From NCBI GenBank assembly GCA_946811695.1, contig OX328131.1, positions 9,191,326 to 9,255,325 on the forward strand: DNA of 64,000 nucleotides, given 5' to 3'. This document shows, one piece after another, positions 58,066 through 64,000 of this stretch. Position numbers and translations under genes: made by a program. The stretch is from Gonocerus acuteangulatus. Lineage: Eukaryota; Arthropoda; Insecta; Hemiptera; Coreidae. The notes below the pieces were generated by a model. That model made no database searches. It saw nothing but the letters and a program-made list of their open reading frames with translations, and was not told where the DNA came from. How positions within the stretch are numbered: the first letter of the stretch is position 1; every line of letters starts with the position of its first letter.

Positions 58066-58221
58066 TTATCTATTTAAATTTTAACGTCCATTATTATTAA
58101 CTAAGAATTTTAGGACGGGTTATCTATAGGTTACCACCCTTTTCTAGCCAGGATAGGGCTGATGCCTTTTCTTTTTTTCTAAAGAAAAGCCACCACGCCT
58201 CAACACTCACGGCCACTGGGC
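58066..58221 (-). mobile_element. SINE S1 copy, head largely deleted
   Basis: It shares the tail, the core (AGAAAAGGGTGGTAACCTAT) and GGTGGCTTTTCTTTAG with the copy at 57205-57425, but lacks the B-box segment. The A-box side (GGCCGTGAGTGTTGAGGCG) remains, which implies an internal deletion. Confidence 0.75.
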
Positions 58222-58676
58222 AGTGGAAATATATTTTTTAAAAATCACTACAGATACTTGAAAGTAACTGGATGTTTTATTCGCAAAAATACCCTATGTG
58301 CTTTGTTATGCTGCTCCTGCGCGACGGACATTTTCATGCATGATATGGAACTGGGATTTTTATTTATGTTGCCGCAAATAAGAGACATTTGAGATTCATT
58401 TTGCTGACGAGATTATTTGAGTCCCTAACCGTTTTTCTGCCTATGCTGCAACCGGAGAAGATCTGCTTGGCAATGCAGTACTGCACGCTGTACATCTCGA
58501 GCTGTGTGCACGTTGGACCGTACCTTTATATCTAGCACCGGTGGGTCGTAACGACGCATTCCTACAAAGTCCAAAGTTATATCCATTGGCGCACAGTGAG
58601 GCTAAACGACATTTCGTGTTTCAAAAAAGGCTACAGCCTCTAAATCTTAACCGATTTCAATGCATTTTTATTTAAA

Positions 58677-59457
58677 ACTAGCTGTTACCCGGCGTGCTAT
58701 GCTACACCTACTTTCTGCATATAGAAAAGCCTAAATAAATTAGACACCAAATAAGTATTATTAAAATCTACACGAATCTGTAACTGTTATGAACCCGTGG
58801 CCTCCCAACTGTGAGTCCTAGACGACTTTGACCTAACCTATAACACCCCCCGTATCAAGACATACATGTATACCAAGTTTCATAAAAATTGGTCTAACGG
58901 TGTGGATTTGTATAAGGGACAAACAGACAGACAGCTGGTAGACGTTTTTGACTTAGCCTACGACACTCCCCAGATTAAGATCTACATGTGTACCGAGTTT
59001 AGTCGAAATCCGACGAACGGTGTGGATTTGTATAAGGGACAAACATACAGACAGACATCTGGTAGACGTTTTTGACTTAGCCTACGACACTCCCCAGATT
59101 AAGATCTACATGTGTACCGAGTTTAGTCGAAATCCGACGAACGGTGTGGATTTGTATAAGGGACAAACATACAGACAGACAGCTGGTAGACGTTTTTGAC
59201 TTAGTCTACGACACTCCTCAGATTAAGATCTACATGTGTACCGAGTTTAGTCGAAATCCGACGAACGGTGTGGATTTGTATAAGAGACAAACATACAGAC
59301 AGACAGCTGGTAGATTTTTTTGACCTAGCCTAGGACATTTCTCGTATCAAGACCTACCACTATTCCAAGTTTGGTCAAAATCGGTCAAACGGTGTAGATT
59401 TGTATAAGGAACAAACAAACAGAAAAACAGACAGACACGTGATTTTTATATATATAG
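58677..59457 (+). mobile_element. Element D with 124-bp internal tandem repeats, nested insertion
   Basis: It starts ACTAGCTGTTACCCGGCGTG and ends ACAGACAGACACGTGATTTT then TATATATATAG. Within it, a 124-bp unit (GACGTTTTTGACTTAGCC at 58941, 59065 and 59189) is repeated about four to five times. The right arm of the host foldback reads straight through (TTTAAATGAAAGC), so the insertion edges are well defined. No protein. The frame at 58866-59075 is read-through. Confidence 0.8.
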
Positions 59458-59520
59458 ATGAAAGCTAATAAAGTTTAAAACAACTTTGTCTGGCCAGATT
59501 TTAGTTTTCTGTTTCCCTTG

Positions 59521-59670
59521 ATTATTAAATCATCTGTAAATTCCCGATTCCTAACCCTTCACTCCAAACTATCTGCCCATCCCAATCCCAGAGCTCAATC
59601 CCTCTCCTCTCAATCCCACCCCGAAAACCCTCCTAGGAGGCTAAAGATATCTTCGTCTCGTGATCAATTA
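59521..59670 (+). pseudogene. Jockey-like LINE C-terminal tail (left arm)
   Basis: The plus-strand frame reads NSRFLTLHSKLSAHPNPRAQ, SLSSQSHPENPPRRLK, then SSSRDQLCN and a stop. It matches SRFLTFHSKLSSHPNPRGQS...PRRLKRLWPRDQL at 29.7 kb, so it is the end of the same LINE family. Only the last ~45 codons are present, followed directly by the 3' UTR that has become the 68-bp satellite. Confidence 0.75.
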
Positions 59671-60826
59671 TGTAATTAAAGGACAAATAAAAGCGGTTAA
59701 CTAGGAAGTGTCAATTATGATTGGCTCCTTACAAATTATGTAATTAAAGGACAAATAAAAGCGGTTAACTAGGAAGTGTCAATTATGATTGGCTCCTTAC
59801 AAATTATGTAATTAAAGGACAAATAAAAGCGGTTAACTAGGAAGTGTCAATTATGATTGGCTCCTTACAAATTATGTAATTAAAGGACAAATAAAAGCGG
59901 TTAACTAGGAAGTGTCAATTATGATTGGCTCCTTACAAATTATGTAATTAAAGGACAAATAAAAGCGGTTAACTAGGAAGTGTCAATTATGATTGGCTCC
60001 TTACAAATTATGTAATTAAAGGACAAATAAAAGCGGTTAACTAGGAAGTGTCAATTATGATTGGCTCCTTACAAATTATGTAATTAAAGGACAAATAAAA
60101 GCGGTTAACTAGGAAGTGTCAATTATGATTGGCTCCTTACAAATTATGTAATTAAAGGACAAATAAAAGCGGTTAACTAGGAAGTGTCAATTATGATTGG
60201 CTCCTTACAAATTATGTAATTAAAGGACAAATAAAAGCGGTTAACTAGGAAGTGTCAATTATGATTGGCTCCTTACAAATTATGTAATTAAAGGACAAAT
60301 AAAAGCGGTTAACTAGGAAGTGTCAATTATGATTGGCTCCTTACAAATTATGTAATTAAAGGACAAATAAAAGCGGTTAACTAGGAAGTGTCAATTATGA
60401 TTGGCTCCTTACAAATTATGTAATTAAAGGACAAATAAAAGCGGTTAACTAGGAAGTGTCAATTATGATTGGCTCCTTACAAATTATGTAATTAAAGGAC
60501 AAATAAAAGCGGTTAACTAGGAAGTGTCAATTATGATTGGCTCCTTCCAAATTATGTAATTAAAGGACAAATAAAAGCGGTTAACTAGGAAGTGTCAATT
60601 ATGATTGGCTCCTTACAAATTATGTAATTAAAGGACAAATAAAAGCGGTTAACTAGGAAGTGTCAATTATGATTGGCTCCTTCCAAATTATGTAATTAAA
60701 GGACAAATAAAAGCGGTTAACTAGGAAGTGTCAATTATGATTGGCTCCTTACAAATTATGTAATTAAAGGACAAATAAAAGCGGTTAACTAGGAAGTGTC
60801 AATTATGATTGGCTCCTTACAAATTT
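59671..60826 (+). repeat. 68-bp satellite derived from a LINE 3' UTR, 17 copies
   Basis: The unit contains TATGTAATTAAAGGACAAAT, AAAAGCGGTTAACTAGGAAG and TGTCAATTATGATTGGCTCC then TTACAAAT. Copies are almost identical, and the only variant I noticed is CCTTCCAAAT (two copies). The unit is exactly the sequence between the LINE stop codon and its 3' end and includes the conserved stem-loop. The opposite arm of the foldback (62130-62200) has one copy. Confidence 0.97.
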
Positions 60827-61139
60827 CTATTTAAACAATTATATTTTATCATTTTATTTATTATTATTACTTTTTTTTCCTTTTAGCTATGATTTTTATT
60901 TATTTTTTATATTTTTTTTTTTTTTTTTGTAATTAAATTAAAGTGTGTATTATTTTTTAGTGAAATCTCATCATGTGAAATCATAAAAATGTCTTTATTT
61001 ATCACAATTAACCAATGTACTATATTATTTGTGCAGATATTAATAAACGATTTATTATAAAAATAAAAAAATAAATTTGTAAATAATACATGAACCTTTA
61101 CAATTTAACAAAAAATAATATTTTATTTTTCATTTTTCA

Positions 61140-61171
<32 letters not shown>

Positions 61172-61412
61172 CTTTATTCAAGAAATATAAATATTACAAT
61201 ATCACCACTGATAGCGGTTATAAATCTAACTTAATATCACCACTGATAGCGTTGATATTAAACATTCAAATCCTGATTAGACTTGCAAAAAATCATACTG
61301 ACATATTCAAAACGTAAATTTATCGTAAATAACAATGGGATGAATTGAAATAATATGATTTTTGAATGATTTTAAAATAGATTTTTATTTTTTCCAAGTC
61401 CAATCAGGATTA

Positions 61413-61515
61413 GAAAAGGCATTAGCCCTATCCTGGCTAGAAAAGAGTACCTATAGATAACTAGTAGTAAAATTCGTAGTTAATAATAAATGGACGTTAA
61501 AATTTAATAAATAAA
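61413..61515 (+). mobile_element. SINE S1, 5'-truncated copy
   Basis: GCATTAGCCCTATCCTGGCT, AGAAAAGAGTACCTATAGAT and AACGTTAAAATTTAATAAAT-like words (TGGACGTTAAAATTTAATAA) match the body and tail of S1. The tRNA-like head is missing. Confidence 0.65.
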
Positions 61516-62129
61516 TAATCAGGACTTGAATTGTTAAATTTCAACGATATCAATGGTAAAATAAGTTAGATGAATAATAAAATATTATTTTATGTTAAAT
61601 TGTAAATATTCGTGAATTATTTACGCACAATTTAATAAACAGGGGAAACAATAAACAATAATATGTCAGTATGATTTTTTGCAAGTCTAATCAGGATTTG
61701 AATGTTTAATATCAACGCTATCAGTGGTGATATTAAGTTAGATTTATAACCGCTATCAGTGGTGATATTGTAATATTTATATTTATTGAATAAAGAAATT
61801 AAAAAAAAAAAAAGTTAGATGAAAAATAAAATATTATTTTTTGTTAAATTGTAAAGGTTCATGTATTATTTACAAATTTATTTTTTTATTTTTATAATAA
61901 ATCGTTTATTAATATCTGCACAAATAATATAGTACATTGGTTAATTGTGATAAATAAAGACATTTTTATGATTTCACATAATGAGATTTCACTAAAAAAT
62001 AATACACACTTTAATTTAATTACAAAAAAAAAAAAAATATAAAAAATAAATAAAAATCATAGCTAAAAGGAAAAAAAAAGTAATAATAATAAATAAAATG
62101 ATAAAATATAATTGTTTAAATAGAAATTT

Positions 62130-62350
62130 GGAAGGAGCCAATCATAATTGACACTTCCTAGTTAACCGCTTTTATTTGTCCTATAATTACATAATTGATC
62201 ACGAGACGAAGATCTCTTTAGCCTCCTAGGAGGGTTTTCGGGGTGGGATTGAGAGGAGAGGGATTGAGAGGAGAGGGATTGAGCTCTGGGATTGGGATAG
62301 GCAGATAGTTTGGAATGAAAGGTTACGAATCGGGAATTTACACATGATTT
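62130..62350 (-). pseudogene. Jockey-like LINE C-terminal tail and 3' hairpin (right arm)
   Basis: The minus-strand frame reads NSRFVTFHSKLSAYPNPRAQ, SLSSQSLSSQSHPENPPRRL, KRSSSRDQLCN, with a small duplication (SLSSQ twice). It is followed by the 3' UTR and the hairpin at 62130-62158. It mirrors 59521-59670. Confidence 0.75.
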
Positions 62351-62567
62351 AATAATCAAGGGAAACAGAAAACTAAAATCCGGCCAGACAAGGTTGTTCT
62401 AAACTTTATTAGCTTTCATTTAAAAAAAATTGCATTGAAATTGGTTATGATTTAGAGGAAGTAGCCTTTTTTGAAACAAGAAATGTCGTTTGGCTCCACT
62501 GTGCGACGCACAGGTTTTTGGAAAAAAATTCCAAAACTGAAGGTGTTCAATTGCGTGTGAACTTACT

Positions 62568-62689
62568 TTTAGCACTTTCCTCCGAAGGAAAGTAGCTATT
62601 GAGGTTGCACTCATGATGGAATTTTTGAAAAATTTCTTCAAATCTTTATCGATCCTACCTAGTAGACACCGAAAATGACCTCCGTTAAA

Positions 62690-62771
<82 letters not shown>

Positions 62772-63690
62772 CTGTTAACACGATAGCGGCCTGAGTTTTT
62801 GTTTTTTCTTCAGGAAACGTGGTATATAGCGTTCAATTAGCAAACGATTGAACGAGTTCGTTAACCACCAAAATCGGTCCAACGGGAGGGGAGTTTACGC
62901 CGGACCCAAAACACTAATTTGACCATGCCAGCCGTAGTTTTTGTTATATTTCGACGAAACTCGGTATTCGTTATTTTGCTCTAAAGAAAGAAATACGTTG
63001 TAAAAATAAACTAATTCGGTTCATTAGGGGGGGGGGGGGGTTACTCTGGACCCACATTACCAATTTACCACTACCAGCCGTAATTTTTGTTTCATTTCAA
63101 CGAAACTCGGTATTCGTGGTGGTAATCAACAGAGAAAAATGGGTTGTAAAAATAAACTAAATCGGGTTATTTGGAGGGGGGGGGTTTACTCCGGACCTAA
63201 AGTGCTAATATACTCATGCCGGTCGTAATTTCTGATGTATTGTAACGAAACACGGTATACGTCGTGGGTATCTCATGAGAAAGAAGTGTTGTAAAAATGA
63301 AGTAAATCGGTCTAATGGAAAGGAGGGTTTACTTTAAACTCTGTTTCATTACAATTAGCCCGCCAGACGTAGTTTCCCAAAGCCGCCGCAAGGAGCGCTA
63401 CCTCCCACTAGGGGGACTGTATCCAGTTCCTGCGTCAGATCAAAAGACGGAAAATTAAGTTTTTGTGTATTTATTAAGTAGTACAGTATCATGTATTAAA
63501 ATAACTCTGGAAGCAAATTATTTACAAAATTAATAATTGAACAGTCCTCATAAGAAATGTAAATGAGCAGAACTATTCACGTTTTATTTTATTTATATAG
63601 GCTATTTACAGAAAATTATTCAGTAATGTTGTCTACACTACAAAAACTCTGAGGAAAGTGCTTAGTTATGCAGCTCCTGCGTGACGGCCT
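62568..63690 (+). repeat. Repeat F, copy 3, with (TA)n(TG)n
   Basis: Starts TTTAGCACTTTCCTCCGAAG, continues through CCTACCTAGTAGACACCG (uninterrupted at the hAT site) and a TA tract (62694-62748) followed by (TG)n to about 62770. Three units with G-runs follow, then AACATAACTCTGG-like words (AAATAACTCTGGAAGCAAAT) and CAGCTCCTGCGTGACGGCC. It parallels 52868-54046. The last 300 bases of the window (63691-64000) show nothing recognisable. Confidence 0.75.
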
Positions 63691-64000
63691 TTTTTTTGCC
63701 TAAATAGTTGTAGAATACTGTTCTAATATTACTTTTCAATTTTATTAATAGTTCTGATCATAGAACACCTTTACGTTGGCCATTTTCTTACCGAGTAAAA
63801 ATTCACAAGTTCTTAGTCAAAAGTAATACAATATTTTACACTCTTTATTTTATTCTTGAAAAATTGGTTTTTACCAAGGAAATCTAATTTATACAGATAG
63901 GGCTTAAAAGAAATTTGTTGTTTTCCAAAATGTACCATGAACTTTAGCATTTAGGATGGAAGACATTGTTTTGTAATAAATCTCAATTCGGTACCTCTGT

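Larger units (their letters stand above)
58590..62505. mobile_element. Long foldback element, copy 2, with nested insertions
   Basis: The outer ends CGCACAGTGAGGCTAAACGA (left) and TCGTTTGGCTCCACTGTGCG (right) start inverted arms. The arms contain CGACATTTCGTGTTTC, GGCTACAGCCTC, ATGAAAGCTAATAAAG, CTGGCCAGATTTTAG, TTTCCCTTGATTATTAAAT, a Jockey 3' end and an AT-rich inner part. The left arm has gained element D (58677-59457) and a 68-bp array (59671-60826). The right arm (about 61640-62505) has neither. An inner inverted pair (61190-61320 against 61660-61790) lies at the centre. No transposase is visible. Confidence 0.8.

Noticed and set aside
56990..58345. Possible outer inverted repeat (AACTGGATGT and TTCGCAAAAA on both sides)
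   Set aside because: Only short interrupted matches; not enough to define an element by eye.

Overview
The window looks like a piece of a repeat-dense, AT-rich animal genome, most likely an arthropod. The reasons are Jockey-type LINE fragments, a Tigger/pogo transposon, piggyBac-like and hAT-like elements, SINEs with tRNA-derived and 5S rRNA-derived heads, many (TA)n tracts and large tandem arrays. The arthropod call rests on the Jockey fragments and the overall style and is an inference. Nothing in the window looks bacterial or viral, and there is no operon, CRISPR array or ribosome-binding-site logic. I find no intact protein-coding gene: every protein signal I recognise is a transposable-element remnant. 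Most other open frames are read-through of tandem repeats or of (TA)n tracts (runs of Ile-Tyr).

Layout. 1-8.7 kb: a short inverted-repeat element, a 32-bp minisatellite (0.7-2.0 kb), dispersed repeats, a piggyBac-like non-autonomous element (5.5-6.6 kb) and two Jockey LINE scraps. 8.7-24.2 kb: a satellite of about 170 copies of a 91-bp unit, with nested higher-order duplications. 24.2-30.3 kb: a hairpin element carrying a hammerhead-like core, a 181-bp repeat that contains a 75-nt hairpin, 39-bp and 20-bp minisatellites, a tRNA-like SINE and a broken Jockey reverse transcriptase with a triplicated segment. 30.6-36.6 kb: a second LINE tail, a deleted Tigger element, a 1.2-kb dispersed repeat with a nested inverted-repeat element, a 52-bp minisatellite, and a 5S-derived SINE inserted into another SINE. 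37.1-38.4 kb: a degenerate 28-bp minisatellite that ends against a short GC-richer stretch (38.41-38.70 kb) with CCAAT, GC-box and CRE-like motifs and a possible splice donor. This is the only plausible host-gene promoter or first exon. 38.7-41.0 kb is AT-rich with little recognisable. 41.1-45.9 kb: arrays of 40-, 52- and 132-bp units and a TTAA-flanked inverted-repeat element. 46-64 kb: nested transposons, including a LINE insertion with an inverted 5' part and a 16-bp target duplication, a hAT foldback element with an 8-bp duplication and a paralogous empty site, two long foldback elements that contain LINE pieces, and a 68-bp satellite that grew out of a LINE 3' end.

There is no gene cooperation to describe. 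The biology here is how repeats are born and nested: LINE 3' ends become satellites, unrelated SINE heads share one central segment, and inverted-repeat elements trap other elements. I did not find a new gene system. The observations I rate highest are the LINE-to-satellite conversion at 59.5-60.8 kb, the shared SINE core, the hammerhead-like core at 25.08 kb, the twin-primed LINE at 49.6-50.6 kb and the candidate promoter at 38.5 kb. Coordinates of repeat edges were read by eye and may be off by several bases.
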